A DNA stretch of 64,000 bases from Pannonibacter sp. SL95 (GCF_026672425.1 NZ_JAPPRC010000003.1:1780501-1844500), one strand, 5' to 3'. Counted from the first letter of the stretch, positions 37,496 to 46,834 are shown. Numbers and translations: made by a program. The notes: generated by a model not told the origin, from the sequence alone.

Positions 37496-38349
37496 AGGAT
37501 CACCTGATGCTCTTGCTGGCCGCGCGCGACATTGGCGGCGGTGAAGGTCATGCCGGAAAGCGGAGCCGCAGCGCGGCCCGATGCGGTCAGGCCCTGGCGG
37601 GCCGACGTGCAGAAAAGGGTTGTCAGGTCTGGGCCACCAAAGGCCGGGCAGGTGGAGTGCGGCGCATCAACCGGAACGGTCCGCACCAGCGATCCGTCTG
37701 GCGCATAGGCGGCAACCCGTGACGAGCCCCATTCGGCCAGCCACATGAGGCCATCGCGGTCGATCACCGCGCCGTCCGGCTCGCGGCCGGCGGGAGCCAG
37801 ATCAAGGAATATCTCCGGTGCCGAATTGGGCCAGCCATCCGCGTCAAGGGTCACGCGCATGACCTTGGCGACGGCGGAATCGGTGAAGAAGGCGGTGCGG
37901 CCGTCCGGGGCAAAGCTGATCGCGTTTGAGATCGTTATCGGCGCAAACAGTTGCCGCAACTCGCCGCGATACCAGCGATAGATCGCACCGGCATCCTGTT
38001 CGGCGTTGCAGCCCATGGTGCCAATCCAGAAACCTCCTTGAGGATCGGCACGACCATCATTCGAGCGCGTCACGGCATTGTCGGCCTCCAGCGGGCAGAC
38101 ATGGGTGTTGGTCCCGGAATTGAGGTCATGGATAAACAGCTCGCGCGCGCTGGCGATCATCAGCCGGTTCGCGTCGATCCATCCGGCCGCCGACACGAAA
38201 GTGTCGAAGCGCACGGCCTTTGTCTCGTCGTCTGTCTGTGTGTAGAGCGTTTGGCCGGTGATATCGAACCAGTAGAGCTGCTGGCGCAGCGGATGCCACA
38301 GCGGACCTTCACCCAGTTCACAGACGGTTGCATCGAAAACGGATGTCAT
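37492..38349 (-). CDS. SMP-30/gluconolactonase family enzyme, probable D-galactonolactonase
   Basis: The 285-residue beta-propeller enzyme has the metal ligands of the SMP-30 family: Glu in LGEGPLWHP, Asn in [12 protein letters not shown] and Asp in [10 protein letters not shown]. It would open the galactonolactone made by the galactose dehydrogenase-like SDR in the same operon. The ATG at 38349 overlaps the dgoA stop (ATGA); 96 additional upstream residues in frame run through dgoA and are rejected. The substrate is assigned from context; arabinonolactone or gluconolactone are possible too. Confidence 0.87.
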   Translation of the reverse strand: MTSVFDATVCELGEGPLWHPLRQQLYWFDITGQTLYTQTDDETKAVRFDTFVSAAGWIDANRLMIASARELFIHDLNSGTNTHVCPLEADNAVTRSNDGRADPQGGFWIGTMGCNAEQDAGAIYRWYRGELRQLFAPITISNAISFAPDGRTAFFTDSAVAKVMRVTLDADGWPNSAPEIFLDLAPAGREPDGAVIDRDGLMWLAEWGSSRVAAYAPDGSLVRTVPVDAPHSTCPAFGGPDLTTLFCTSARQGLTASGRAAAPLSGMTFTAANVARGQQEHQVIL

Positions 38350-38963
38350 GCGGGCTCCTGGGTCTTCGCGGCATCGAAGGCGATCACCATGTCTCTGGCA
38401 CGCTGTTCGATTTCGGCAATGTCGAGGCCTGGAACATACAGCGATGTCCCGATCCCGAAACCGGTGATGCCGACCTTCATCCACTTGGCGAAATTGTCCG
38501 GACCAGCGCCGCCAACCGCATAGAGCTGCGTCTCCTTCGGCAGGACAGCCCGGATCGCCTTGACGCCTTCGGGGCCAAGCAGTCCGGCGGGGAAGAGTTT
38601 CAGGCCGTCCGCTCCGGCTTTCAGCGCGGCAAAGCATTCGCTCGGTGTCATCACGCCGGGAAAGGACAGTAGCCTTGCGGCCTTGGTGGCGCGGATCACA
38701 TCCGGGTCGCAGTTGGGCGACACGACAAGCCGCCCGCCGACATCGGCAAGACGCTGCACATCAGCCACCTCCAGCACCGTGCCCGCCCCGATCAGGGCGC
38801 TGTCGCCGAAATGCTTGACCATCGCAGCGATGCTGTCGAAGGGCTGCGGCGAGTTCAGCGGCACTTCGATGCGGGTGAAGCCGGCGGCGATCAACCGTTC
38901 GCACACAGGCAGGCTTTCAGCTGGCGTCAGGCCGCGCAGAATGGCAATAAGCGGACGCATCAC
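38346..38963 (-). CDS. dgoA: 2-dehydro-3-deoxy-6-phosphogalactonate aldolase
   Basis: The 205-residue class I aldolase of the KDPG/KDPGal family splits 2-keto-3-deoxy-6-phosphogalactonate into pyruvate and glyceraldehyde 3-phosphate. The Schiff-base Lys is in [11 protein letters not shown], the catalytic Glu in RIEVPLNSP, and [11 protein letters not shown] and FPGVMTPSE are conserved. It overlaps dgoK by four bases and the lactonase gene by four. Together with the kinase it gives the last two steps of the De Ley-Doudoroff galactose route. Confidence 0.92.
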   Translation of the reverse strand: MMRPLIAILRGLTPAESLPVCERLIAAGFTRIEVPLNSPQPFDSIAAMVKHFGDSALIGAGTVLEVADVQRLADVGGRLVVSPNCDPDVIRATKAARLLSFPGVMTPSECFAALKAGADGLKLFPAGLLGPEGVKAIRAVLPKETQLYAVGGAGPDNFAKWMKVGITGFGIGTSLYVPGLDIAEIEQRARDMVIAFDAAKTQEPA

Positions 38964-39910
38964 GCGGGTCTCCGGATGTCTTCGAGAATGGACTCCCTCG
39001 CCAGCGACAGTCCGGCAAGTGTCAGGTTGGCTCCGTCGACGATGCGCGGTTCGTAGCCCGCAATGACAAGCGCCGCCGCATAGAGCGCGCTGAGGCCGGG
39101 GGCACCCACGAGGGTGACCGGACCGTCGAGCCTGGACCGGAGTGCAGCCAGTTCATTGCCAATGAGCAGACCGGACAGCCGTGCCCGCGCCGCCTCGGCG
39201 GGCATTGCGTGCAGCAGGCCTTCAGCCCGCAGGCGGAACAGCCCGGCGGCAAGGCCTGCCGGTGCCTGCAACGCCTCCTCGACTGCCGCTTCAAAGCTCG
39301 GCTGATGCCAGTCGGAGGTCGAGCCAAGACCATGGCGCAGCACCGAGTGGCCGCTGATCAAGGCATAGAGCTCGCCTGTCATGAAGGTCGAGAACTCCAG
39401 CACCTTGCCGGCGCGCACGTTGGCCCATTTGGTGTGGGTTCCCGGCAGGCAGACTGTGCCCGAGAGGTCAGGGTCGGCAACCAGAAGGCCAGCTATCTGT
39501 GTCTCCTCACCGCGCATCACGTCCGCCGGCGCATCCTGGCGCAGGCCCGGCACCACCCAGACCGTGATCCTGGGATCGTGGCTGACCCCGCGCACCACAT
39601 GGGCGGCGCTCAGCGGCGGGCAGGGCACCGCCACATAGGGAGCCTCGATCCACCCCTGCCGGCTGCCAACCATGCCACAGGCGATGACCGGTGTGACCTT
39701 GCCGGACGAAAGCCAGCCGCCGACCAGCTTCAGCAGCGCCGGTTCGAACCCGTCACGGCTCAGGCTCGCCATGCCATCGTCCGATGCGGCTTCGCGAAGG
39801 ACCTGATCGCCTTGCATCGACCAGGCGCGCAGATGGGTTGTGCCCCAGTCGACGGCGATCCACTCCACATTGGCGCTTCCGGTTGGGGCCGGATCCTGTC
39901 TGTCCGTCAT
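38960..39910 (-). CDS. dgoK: 2-dehydro-3-deoxygalactonokinase
   Basis: The 316-residue kinase phosphorylates 2-keto-3-deoxygalactonate with ATP. The ASKHA-type opening [12 protein letters not shown], the region [11 protein letters not shown] and the [10 protein letters not shown] motif are those of DgoK. The gene overlaps the SDR before it and dgoA after it by four bases each. The dehydratase (DgoD) that would make its substrate is not seen in this window. Confidence 0.92.
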   Translation of the reverse strand: MTDRQDPAPTGSANVEWIAVDWGTTHLRAWSMQGDQVLREAASDDGMASLSRDGFEPALLKLVGGWLSSGKVTPVIACGMVGSRQGWIEAPYVAVPCPPLSAAHVVRGVSHDPRITVWVVPGLRQDAPADVMRGEETQIAGLLVADPDLSGTVCLPGTHTKWANVRAGKVLEFSTFMTGELYALISGHSVLRHGLGSTSDWHQPSFEAAVEEALQAPAGLAAGLFRLRAEGLLHAMPAEAARARLSGLLIGNELAALRSRLDGPVTLVGAPGLSALYAAALVIAGYEPRIVDGANLTLAGLSLARESILEDIRRPA

Positions 39911-40677
39911 CCCGTCACCGCCACACCGCCGTCGATGACCAGCGCCTGACCGGTCATCATCTTCGATGCCGCCGAGGCCAGGAACAGGCAGCCACCGGCG
40001 ATGTCCTCCGGGTCAATGGTGTCCTTCAGGCACTGGCGCTCGAGATGCGCGGCAAGGCCTTCCGGTGTCACCCACATGTCCTTCTGCTTCTGGGTCAGCA
40101 CCCAGCCAGGGGCGAGGGCGTTGACACGGATGCGGTCGGGGCCGAACTCACGCGCCAGACTGCGCGTCATCCCGTTGATGCCGGAATTGGCCGTGGTGTA
40201 GATCGGGTAGCCGGCATTGCCCATCATGTAGCTGATCGACGAGAAGTTGATGATCGATCCACCTCCGGCTGCCTTCATCCCCGGAACCACGGCCTGAATT
40301 GCGAAGAAATAGGCCTTCAGGTTGATTGCCATCGACCAGTTCCAATAGTCCTCGGTCACGTCCAGCGTGGCGTGACGCTGGTCATTGGCGGCGTTGTTGA
40401 CGAGGATTGTCACCGGCCCATGCGCCTCGGAGGCCTGCGCGATCGCGCCCTGAAGCGCTGCGATATCGGTGATGTCGCACGGCAGAAACAGCGGACGGTT
40501 TGACGTCTTCTGCTGCATCTCGTCGCAAAAAGCCGATGCATCGGACCGCTGCACGAAGGCAACCTTGGCACCCTGCTTCAGAAATGCCTCTGTCAGCGAC
40601 GCGCCAATTCCTGATCCGCCGCCGGTGATGAAGACCGAGGCACCAGACAGATCGGGGAAAACAGGAAGGGTCTGCAT
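39907..40677 (-). CDS. SDR dehydrogenase, probable D-galactose 1-dehydrogenase, with YxxxN active site
   Basis: The 256-residue SDR has the cofactor motif TGGGSGIG, VNNAAND near residue 95 and the catalytic Ser in NFSSISYM. The usual YxxxK reads YTTAN: the codon at the Lys position is AAT. By context it would oxidise D-galactose to galactonolactone, ahead of the lactonase, DgoK and DgoA. The ATG at 40677 has a GGAG site; an upstream extension of 29 residues overlaps the GH36 gene and is rejected. Losing the Lys normally impairs SDR catalysis, so either this branch uses Asn, or the enzyme is weak, or the base is a sequencing or mutation event. Confidence 0.8.
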   Translation of the reverse strand: MQTLPVFPDLSGASVFITGGGSGIGASLTEAFLKQGAKVAFVQRSDASAFCDEMQQKTSNRPLFLPCDITDIAALQGAIAQASEAHGPVTILVNNAANDQRHATLDVTEDYWNWSMAINLKAYFFAIQAVVPGMKAAGGGSIINFSSISYMMGNAGYPIYTTANSGINGMTRSLAREFGPDRIRVNALAPGWVLTQKQKDMWVTPEGLAAHLERQCLKDTIDPEDIAGGCLFLASAASKMMTGQALVIDGGVAVTG

Positions 40678-40717
40678 CAAATCTACTCCAGTTATCAATC
40701 CTTGCGAAAGATGCGCC

Positions 40718-42793
40718 TCAGAGGCGCTCGCCTTCCAGCATGTAGAGGGTTCCAGGCCAGGCAACCGGCAGGCTCACGCCCTGTTGCATCAAGGCGGCGC
40801 CGGACAAAACCAGCGGCGTCTCTTTGAGCGCGTTCGGCCCCCGCGATTGCGGCGGGATATCCTCCGGGTTGAGGAGGCTGATCCGGTAGCGGTCGGCGGG
40901 ATCGAGCCCGGTCAGCGGCAGCGGGCGCGGCAACGCCTGGCGAGACGTCCCGGTCTGTCCAGCGAACACCACGAAGCGGCTGCCATCACGGGCCAGCTGC
41001 TGTTCTGCGATCACGGCCGGATCCGCGCTGTCGAGCCGCAGGATGTCGGCGAAGGTCAGCCAGTCCCGGTTGGCCTTCCACCACGCGGTCACCGATCGCA
41101 GGCATTCGGCCTCATCCCCGGTGAGCTCGGTGAGATCCATTTCGAACCCCATGTGCCGCTGCGCGGCCGTTCTGGCCCTGAGGCTCATGCTCAGCATGCG
41201 GCCAGACGTATGGCAGCGGCGCGGTCCGACATGGCTGCCTGTCACGGCGAGCGGCAGGAACAGGGCCGCATCATGCTGGATCCGGATCCGCTCCAGCGCG
41301 TCGTTGCTGTCCGACAGCCAGACGCGTTGGGTCTGGGCAAGAATGCCGGCATCGATCCGGCCGCCGCCCGAGGCACAGCTCTCGATTTCAACGCCCGGAT
41401 GGGCGGCGCGCAGCCGCGCCAGCAGATCGTAGATGCCTCGTGTCTGTGCCGCATCGACAACGGGCAGCAGGCGGTTGTGGTCCCATTTCAGGTAGTCGAT
41501 CCGGTGCTCGCTCAGCAATGCGGACAGTCGGGCAAACAGGTGGTCGCGAACGTCCGCCCGCCCCATGTCGAGCACCAGCTGGTTGCGCCCGCGCGTCTGA
41601 TCGGCCGGGCCAAGGATCCAGTCCGGATGGGCGCGGTAGAGATCGCTGTCCTCGCTGATCATTTCCGGTTCGACCCACAGGCCAAACCGCATCCCCTGTG
41701 CTTCGACAGCGCTGATCAGAGGCGCCAGCCCGTCCGGCCATTTGCGCCGATCGACCAGCCAGTCGCCGAGACTTGTCGTGTCGTCATCGCGGCGTCCGAA
41801 CCAGCCATCATCGAGAACGAAGCGCTCTGCACCGAGCGCCGCAGCGCGTGCGGCCATGTCGGTGAGGGTTTCGAGCTTGTGATCGAAATAGACAGCTTCC
41901 CAGCAATTGTAGTGCACGGGACGTGGGCGGTTCGCCAGCGGAGTGGGCCAGCGGACAACCCGGTCGCGGACATCCCGCTGCATGGTCACGGCAACGCCGT
42001 TCAGACCGCAGGTCGAGACACTGACGATGAGCTCTGCACTTTCGAAGCGCGTTCCTGCCACAAGCTCCGCCCCGCTGGCATGACCAAACTGGATCTGCCG
42101 CCGGCCATCCTGCAGTTCCTCGATGATCTGGCGATGTCCGCCGGACCAGGCATAGCTGAAGGCCCTCACGTCGCCGGATGTGTTGCGGCATCCCGCTTCT
42201 GCCACCAGGGCAAACGGGGGATGCTCCTGCCCGGAGCGGCCTGTCCGGCTCTCGCGCAGACGGATGCCGGTCCGGATCGCCATGCGCTCCGGCTGCATCT
42301 CGCCGATCCAGCGGCCGGAGAAATCAATGCTGTCCTGCGCGCCTGAAGGAAGGGGCAGCACGGGCGCTGCGAGCCAGGTCACGCGGACCGGCCGCTCCGA
42401 GGTCAGCGTGCTCTTCAGCACCAGGACACCTGTCGGTTCCGTCCTGATCTCGTGGGTCAGCGTGAGGTCGGCATCGCGGCTGATGAGCTGCAATCCATTG
42501 GCCGACGGCTGGGCGTGGTCAAACCTGAAGCGCGGTGCGCGCGGGGTGCCGCCGGCATCCGACACGACCAGTCCCGGTTGCCCCTGCCAGTCATCGGCCG
42601 GCATCGGGCACAGGGTCAGATCCGGCAGGCGATCAAGCATGCCGCCGGTCAAATCCGCGCGGGCAGCCAGCGCGAACTGATCGAGATCCTCGTCCGCCGG
42701 CAGCGGCGGTCCCCAATAGAGCGCGGCAGGAATCCCTCCCTCGCTCGAAAGGACAAGGGTCTGCTGCGGCGTGTCGATGCGCCAGTGGGTCAT
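40718..42793 (-). CDS. Alpha-galactosidase (GH36)
   Basis: The 691-residue enzyme has an N-terminal beta-supersandwich domain, the catalytic barrel and a C-terminal beta domain. The nucleophile Asp is in IDYLKWDHNR, the acid/base Asp in VWLSDSND, and the family motifs LDDGWFGRRDDD and GLWVEPEMISEDSDL are present. It removes galactose from alpha-galactosides such as melibiose and raffinose-type sugars. There is no signal peptide. Its start overlaps the upstream permease stop (ATGA), so it is coupled to transport. It shares the operon with GH42, so galactose from either linkage enters the same oxidative route. Confidence 0.93.
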   Translation of the reverse strand: MTHWRIDTPQQTLVLSSEGGIPAALYWGPPLPADEDLDQFALAARADLTGGMLDRLPDLTLCPMPADDWQGQPGLVVSDAGGTPRAPRFRFDHAQPSANGLQLISRDADLTLTHEIRTEPTGVLVLKSTLTSERPVRVTWLAAPVLPLPSGAQDSIDFSGRWIGEMQPERMAIRTGIRLRESRTGRSGQEHPPFALVAEAGCRNTSGDVRAFSYAWSGGHRQIIEELQDGRRQIQFGHASGAELVAGTRFESAELIVSVSTCGLNGVAVTMQRDVRDRVVRWPTPLANRPRPVHYNCWEAVYFDHKLETLTDMAARAAALGAERFVLDDGWFGRRDDDTTSLGDWLVDRRKWPDGLAPLISAVEAQGMRFGLWVEPEMISEDSDLYRAHPDWILGPADQTRGRNQLVLDMGRADVRDHLFARLSALLSEHRIDYLKWDHNRLLPVVDAAQTRGIYDLLARLRAAHPGVEIESCASGGGRIDAGILAQTQRVWLSDSNDALERIRIQHDAALFLPLAVTGSHVGPRRCHTSGRMLSMSLRARTAAQRHMGFEMDLTELTGDEAECLRSVTAWWKANRDWLTFADILRLDSADPAVIAEQQLARDGSRFVVFAGQTGTSRQALPRPLPLTGLDPADRYRISLLNPEDIPPQSRGPNALKETPLVLSGAALMQQGVSLPVAWPGTLYMLEGERL

Positions 42794-43635
42794 TTCACAG
42801 CCCCGAGTGTCAGCCCGGCAATGAAGTGCTTCTGCATCAGGAAGAACATCAGGACCGGTGGCATGGCGGCGATGATCGAGCCGGCTGACACCAGATGCCA
42901 GGCAGCGACCCACTGGCCATTGAGCGAGTAGAGGCCAGCTGTCACTGGCTGCGTCGCCGCACCGGTGGTCAGGACCGTTGCCCAGAAATAGTCGTTCCAG
43001 ATGAAGGTGAAGATCAGAACCGACAGGGCAGCAATGGCGGGGCGCATCAGCGGCAGCACCACGTACCAGAAGATCCGGATTTCACTGACGCCTTCCACCC
43101 GTGCGGCCTCGATCAGCTCATAGGGCAGGGCGCGGATGAAGTTGCGCATGAACAGGGTGCAGAAGCCGGTCTGGAAGGCGATGTGGAACAGGGCAAGGCC
43201 CAGCGTCGTGTCATAGAGCCCCATCTGCAACGTCAGGTCTCGCACCGGAACCATCAGGATCTGGAACGGCACGAAGTTGCCTGCAACGAACAGGAAGAAG
43301 ATCAGCACGTTGCCGCGGAACTTGTAAACCGCAAGCGCGAAGCCGGTCATGCAGGAGAGAGCCACGGCTCCGATCACGGTCGGGATCGTCACCTTGAAGC
43401 TGTTCAGGATGTAGCTGGCGATCGGCGAATTGCGGAACACGGCCGCATAATTGTCGAAGGCGATGGCCGAGGGCAGGCCGAAATAGTTGCCGGCGGCCAG
43501 ATCAGACGAGGGACGCAGCGAGGTCACGGCAACGCCGAGCAGGGGCAGCAGCCAGACGACCAGCGCGATCGGCAAGGCAACCTGGTAGAGGATCTGCGTC
43601 TGGCGGCTGGATTGCTGGATGGGACGGGGAAACAT
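42790..43635 (-). CDS. Sugar ABC transporter permease (MalG type)
   Basis: The 281-residue permease has six hydrophobic segments and the EAA loop in LIEAARVEGVSEIRIFWYVVLPLMRPA. The ATG at 43635 lies two bases after the MalF-type stop; the nine extra residues upstream are discarded. It pairs with the MalF-type permease to import an oligosaccharide, likely an alpha- or beta-galactoside, for the two galactosidases downstream. Confidence 0.92.
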   Translation of the reverse strand: MFPRPIQQSSRQTQILYQVALPIALVVWLLPLLGVAVTSLRPSSDLAAGNYFGLPSAIAFDNYAAVFRNSPIASYILNSFKVTIPTVIGAVALSCMTGFALAVYKFRGNVLIFFLFVAGNFVPFQILMVPVRDLTLQMGLYDTTLGLALFHIAFQTGFCTLFMRNFIRALPYELIEAARVEGVSEIRIFWYVVLPLMRPAIAALSVLIFTFIWNDYFWATVLTTGAATQPVTAGLYSLNGQWVAAWHLVSAGSIIAAMPPVLMFFLMQKHFIAGLTLGAVK

Positions 43636-43637
43636 GC

Positions 43638-44525
43638 TCAGTGATCCTTCTCGTCGCGCCACATCTTCCAGATGAAGCCGGTGATGAAGACCATCATGAT
43701 GGCGAAGAGGACAACGGCGATGGCAGCGCCATAGCCCATCCGGTAGCCGTATTCCGACAGCGCCTGCTCATACATGTAGAACGACAGCACACGCGAAGAA
43801 CCGTAGGGGCCGCCGTCGGTCATGATCGAGACGAGGTCGAACGACCGCAGCGCGCCGATGACGGTGACGACAACGGCGATGAATGTCGCCGGGCGCAGCT
43901 GCGGCAGGATGACGTACCAGAGCATCTTCCAGCCCTTGGCGCCGTCAAGCCGCGCTGCCTCGATCTGGTCCGGCGCCACGTTGTTGAGACCGGTCAGGTA
44001 CAGGATCATCACATAGGCGATCTGCGGCCACAGCCCGGCAGCGATGATGCCGTACGTGACGTAGCGCTCGTCCGCCAGGATCGCGACGCCCTGGCCAGTG
44101 ATCGCCTCGATGATCGTGTAAAGCAGCCCGAAATTCGGCGCGTAGAACCACGAGAACATCAGGCCGACAACGACCTGGCTGATCACGAAAGGAAAGAAGA
44201 ACAGCGACTTGTAGGCCCGGATGCCCCAGACGGTCTGGTTCAGGAAGATCGCGATCATCAGGCCGAACGGAATGGCCAGCATGTAGAGAACAAGCCAGAG
44301 GACGTTGTTCTTGAGCGAAATGTAGAAGGCTTCGTCGCCGATCAGCTCGACATAGTTGCCGAACCCGATCCAGGTCGCCTCGCCAAGGCCATCCCAGTCG
44401 TAGAGGGACAGGGCCATCGATTCAAAGATCGGGGCGATGACGTAGAACAGGAAGAACAGGGCGCCGGGGGCCAGAAACAGCCAGGGCGCCAGACGGCGCT
44501 GGTGCATTTTGAAGAAGGTCGGCAT
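43638..44525 (-). CDS. Sugar ABC transporter permease (MalF type)
   Basis: The 295-residue permease has six hydrophobic segments, the opening RRLAPWLFLAPGALFFLFY and the EAA loop IEAARLDGAKGWKMLWYVILPQLRP. The ATG at 44525 follows GAGGA. The 113 bases between it and the binding-protein gene hold two strong hairpins, which may limit permease expression. The 24-residue upstream reading is discarded. Confidence 0.92.
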   Translation of the reverse strand: MPTFFKMHQRRLAPWLFLAPGALFFLFYVIAPIFESMALSLYDWDGLGEATWIGFGNYVELIGDEAFYISLKNNVLWLVLYMLAIPFGLMIAIFLNQTVWGIRAYKSLFFFPFVISQVVVGLMFSWFYAPNFGLLYTIIEAITGQGVAILADERYVTYGIIAAGLWPQIAYVMILYLTGLNNVAPDQIEAARLDGAKGWKMLWYVILPQLRPATFIAVVVTVIGALRSFDLVSIMTDGGPYGSSRVLSFYMYEQALSEYGYRMGYGAAIAVVLFAIMMVFITGFIWKMWRDEKDH

Positions 44526-44545
44526 GGGATCCTCGGCCGGTTGCC

Positions 44546-44581
44546 GCGCGCAAGACGTCGATTGCAGCAGGTCTTGCGCGC
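44546..44581 (-). other. Perfect 11-base hairpin before the MalF-type gene
   Basis: GCGCGCAAGAC (44546-44556) pairs perfectly with GTCTTGCGCGC (44571-44581) around 14 bases. It is the second of two hairpins in the binding-protein/permease gap, with no T-run. It could stabilise the upstream message or slow transcription. Confidence 0.6.
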
Positions 44582-44597
44582 AGAACGGGGCAGACAA

Positions 44598-44630
44598 TCC
44601 GAACAGGGTGGTGGGGTGGCCCTGTCCGGA
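44598..44630 (-). other. Hairpin just after the galactoside binding-protein gene
   Basis: TCCGAACAGGG (44598-44608) pairs with CCCTGTCCGGA (44620-44630) apart from one internal mismatch. It starts nine bases past the stop codon on the minus strand. With the neighbouring stem it forms a double-hairpin spacer like the one between malE and malF in enterics. Confidence 0.55.
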
Positions 44631-44638
44631 TCAGCCGG

Positions 44639-45880
44639 TTACTTGTAGACGCGCTGGCGCATCTTCTCGAGACGCTCCAGGATTGCATCGAGCCGGTCCG
44701 GCTTGATGGTGAACTCCTGGAAGCCTTCCATACCGGCCTTGGCCATTTCGGCCGGTGCGTCGCGGTCGAAGAACTGCGCCACGCCGGCAGCGCCCGAGAC
44801 GGTCTCGAAGCCAGCGGTCAGGAACGGATCGTTCGCGTCCACGCTGGATTCCTTGTTCACCGGAAGCTGGCCGAGGGTCTTGTTCAGGGCCGTCTGCACG
44901 TCGGCGCGGGCTGCGAACGCCAGGAACTTCTTGGCATCAGCCACGTTCTTTGCGCCAACCGGAATGTGGAAGGTGTCGGTCGGGGCTTCTTCGGCCTTCG
45001 GCAGGCCCGGGGTGATTTCCGGGAACACCATGAAGCCGAGGCTGTCATTGGTCATCCCGCCGTCCTTGAACACGGCGACGGCGAAGTTGCCCATCACGTA
45101 GTTGGCGGCCTTGCCCTGGACCATGAGCGCGGCGGCATCCTGCCATTCCAGCGCGGCGTGGTTGGCGGTCATGTAGCCCGGCCCGACCAGCTTTTCCCAT
45201 TCCTTGAAGGTGGCCTTCACCCGGTCATCGGTCCACGGAACCTCACCATTGGTGAGCTGCATATGGAAGTCATAGCCGTTGGTGCGCAGGTTCAGGTAGT
45301 CGAAGATGCCGGCGATCGGCCACAGCGCCTTGGAGCCGGTGGTCACACAATCGATGCCTGCGGCCTTGAACTTGGCGCAGTTGGCAATGAACTCGTCCCA
45401 GGTCTTCGGAACCTCGACGCCGACCTTCTTGTACAGGTCCTTGTTGTAGTAAATGCCCCACTGATAATAGGTGTAGGGCACGCCCCACTGCTTGCCGTCG
45501 ATGGTCATGGAGCCGAGCGACGAGGACAGCTTGTCGGTGAGGCCGTTTGCAGCCCAGACGTCGCTGACGTCGGTGAACTGGCCGGCCTTGACGAAGGGGG
45601 CCATGCGGTTGCCAGCGTACCAGTTGGCAACGTCCGGCGCGTCAGCGGTCAGGAAGTTGCGGATCGCGGTCTTGTAGCCTTCGTGGTCGAACATGTTGAC
45701 CACAACGTCGACATCCGGATTTTCCGCTTCGAACAGCGTGATCAGCTCTTCCATGGCGGCCTTCGGGGCCGGGTCCGACGTGTCGGTGTTGAACACCAGC
45801 GTCCGCTTTTCGGCCATGGCCGAACCGGACATGAGGACGGCAACCGCAAGCGCGGCCCCGCCAAGCATCTTATGAACCAT
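44639..45880 (-). CDS. Sugar ABC transporter substrate-binding protein (family 1)
   Basis: This is a 413-residue periplasmic receptor with a Sec signal peptide (VHKMLGGAALAVAVLMSGSAMA, cut about residue 23). The SBP_bac_1 pattern is clear: NWYAGNRMAPFVKAG, WGVPYTYYQWGIYYNKDLY with aromatic ligand residues, and WQDAAALMVQGKAANYVMGN. The operon downstream encodes its two permeases and both galactosidases, so a galactoside ligand is likely. The gene is divergent from the IclR regulator and the ATPase. Confidence 0.92.
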   Translation of the reverse strand: MVHKMLGGAALAVAVLMSGSAMAEKRTLVFNTDTSDPAPKAAMEELITLFEAENPDVDVVVNMFDHEGYKTAIRNFLTADAPDVANWYAGNRMAPFVKAGQFTDVSDVWAANGLTDKLSSSLGSMTIDGKQWGVPYTYYQWGIYYNKDLYKKVGVEVPKTWDEFIANCAKFKAAGIDCVTTGSKALWPIAGIFDYLNLRTNGYDFHMQLTNGEVPWTDDRVKATFKEWEKLVGPGYMTANHAALEWQDAAALMVQGKAANYVMGNFAVAVFKDGGMTNDSLGFMVFPEITPGLPKAEEAPTDTFHIPVGAKNVADAKKFLAFAARADVQTALNKTLGQLPVNKESSVDANDPFLTAGFETVSGAAGVAQFFDRDAPAEMAKAGMEGFQEFTIKPDRLDAILERLEKMRQRVYK

Positions 45881-45944
45881 GTTCTCCTCCCAATGGTGTC
45901 ACGATGTTCGCTGCGGATCTTTCGCAGATCGGGCTTGCAAGTTT

Positions 45945-45961
45945 GTTCCAAATAATGGAAC
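45945..45961 (-). promoter_or_regulatory. Palindromic IclR-type operator over a candidate -10 box
   Basis: GTTCCAAATAATGGAAC is a 17-base palindrome with perfect six-base arms in the divergent gap between the binding-protein gene and iclR. On the minus strand it covers a possible -10 box CATTAT, 17 bases after TTTCAA. That position fits repression of the galactoside operon by the adjacent IclR protein. Confidence 0.6.
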
Positions 45962-46031
45962 TTAGTCTTGCATATTGAAAACTATGCTGTGAAGCGCTAG
46001 GACTGTCAAGGCGCGAGACCGGAGAAACGGA

Positions 46032-46811
46032 ATGAGCGAGGAAAAAGGCGACGGAACCGTCGGCAAGGCCCTGGATGTGCTGGACATGGTTGCCCGGCAT
46101 GGGCGCCCTGTGCGGTTCACCGAGCTGCTCGGGCAGGGGGGCTATCCGAAGGCGACCCTGTACCGCTTCCTTCAGACCCTCACCAACCAGGGCATGTTGG
46201 CGTATGACCCGGAGGCGCAGGTCTATTCCCTGGGCGTGCGGCTCGTGCGGCTGGCACATGCCGCCTGGGCGCAGAGTTCGCTTGCCCCCATCGCCCGGCC
46301 CTGGCTGGACCGGCTGTCGGAAGAGCTGGGCGAGACGCTGCATCTGGCGCAGCTGGACCAGGGGCAGGTGCTCTATGTCGACAAGCGCAACGCGGCGCGT
46401 CCGGTCGACATGTTCAGCCAGGCCGGCAAGGTCGGCCCGGCCTATTGCACCGGTGTCGGCAAGGCGATGCTCGCCTATTTGCCAGAGGACAGGCTGGAGC
46501 AAGCTCTGGCCCGCCAGTCGTTCCACGCCTTCACACCGGGCACGCTGGCTTCGCGCGAGGCGCTCATGGCGGAGCTGAAGGCCATCCGCCAGCGCGGCTT
46601 TGCCTTTGACCGGGAGGAGCACGAACCCGGCATCATCTGTGTTGCGGCGCCGATCCTGTCCGCCTCTGGCCGGGCCATCGGGGCGATGTCGATCACATCA
46701 ACGACGCAGCGTAACTCATTGGAAGATCTGGAAGCCTTTGTCCCGCGCCTGCGCGAGGTGGCAGCAGCCATCGCCGCCGATGCGCAGGCCTGGCGCTTTC
46801 CTGAACAGTAA
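46032..46811 (+). CDS. IclR family regulator of the galactoside operon
   Basis: The 259-residue protein has the IclR winged helix (GKALDVLDMVARHG, GGYPKATLYRFLQTLTNQGML) and an effector domain (LHLAQLDQGQVLYVDKRN, YCTGVGKAMLAYLPEDRL). It is divergent from the galactoside binding-protein gene and followed 23 bases later by the transporter ATPase gene, so it probably controls both directions. The palindrome at 45945-45961 is the likely operator. The effector is probably galactose, galactonate or a galactoside; this is inferred. Confidence 0.88.
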   Translation: MSEEKGDGTVGKALDVLDMVARHGRPVRFTELLGQGGYPKATLYRFLQTLTNQGMLAYDPEAQVYSLGVRLVRLAHAAWAQSSLAPIARPWLDRLSEELGETLHLAQLDQGQVLYVDKRNAARPVDMFSQAGKVGPAYCTGVGKAMLAYLPEDRLEQALARQSFHAFTPGTLASREALMAELKAIRQRGFAFDREEHEPGIICVAAPILSASGRAIGAMSITSTTQRNSLEDLEAFVPRLREVAAAIAADAQAWRFPEQ

Positions 46812-46834
46812 GAACCGACTAGGGGAGGAACAGC

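Noticed and set aside
40469-42346. Long open frame (about 625 codons) on the plus strand opposite GH36
   Set aside because: Low-complexity, His/Arg/Gln-rich product without motifs; it is a mirror of the alpha-galactosidase gene.
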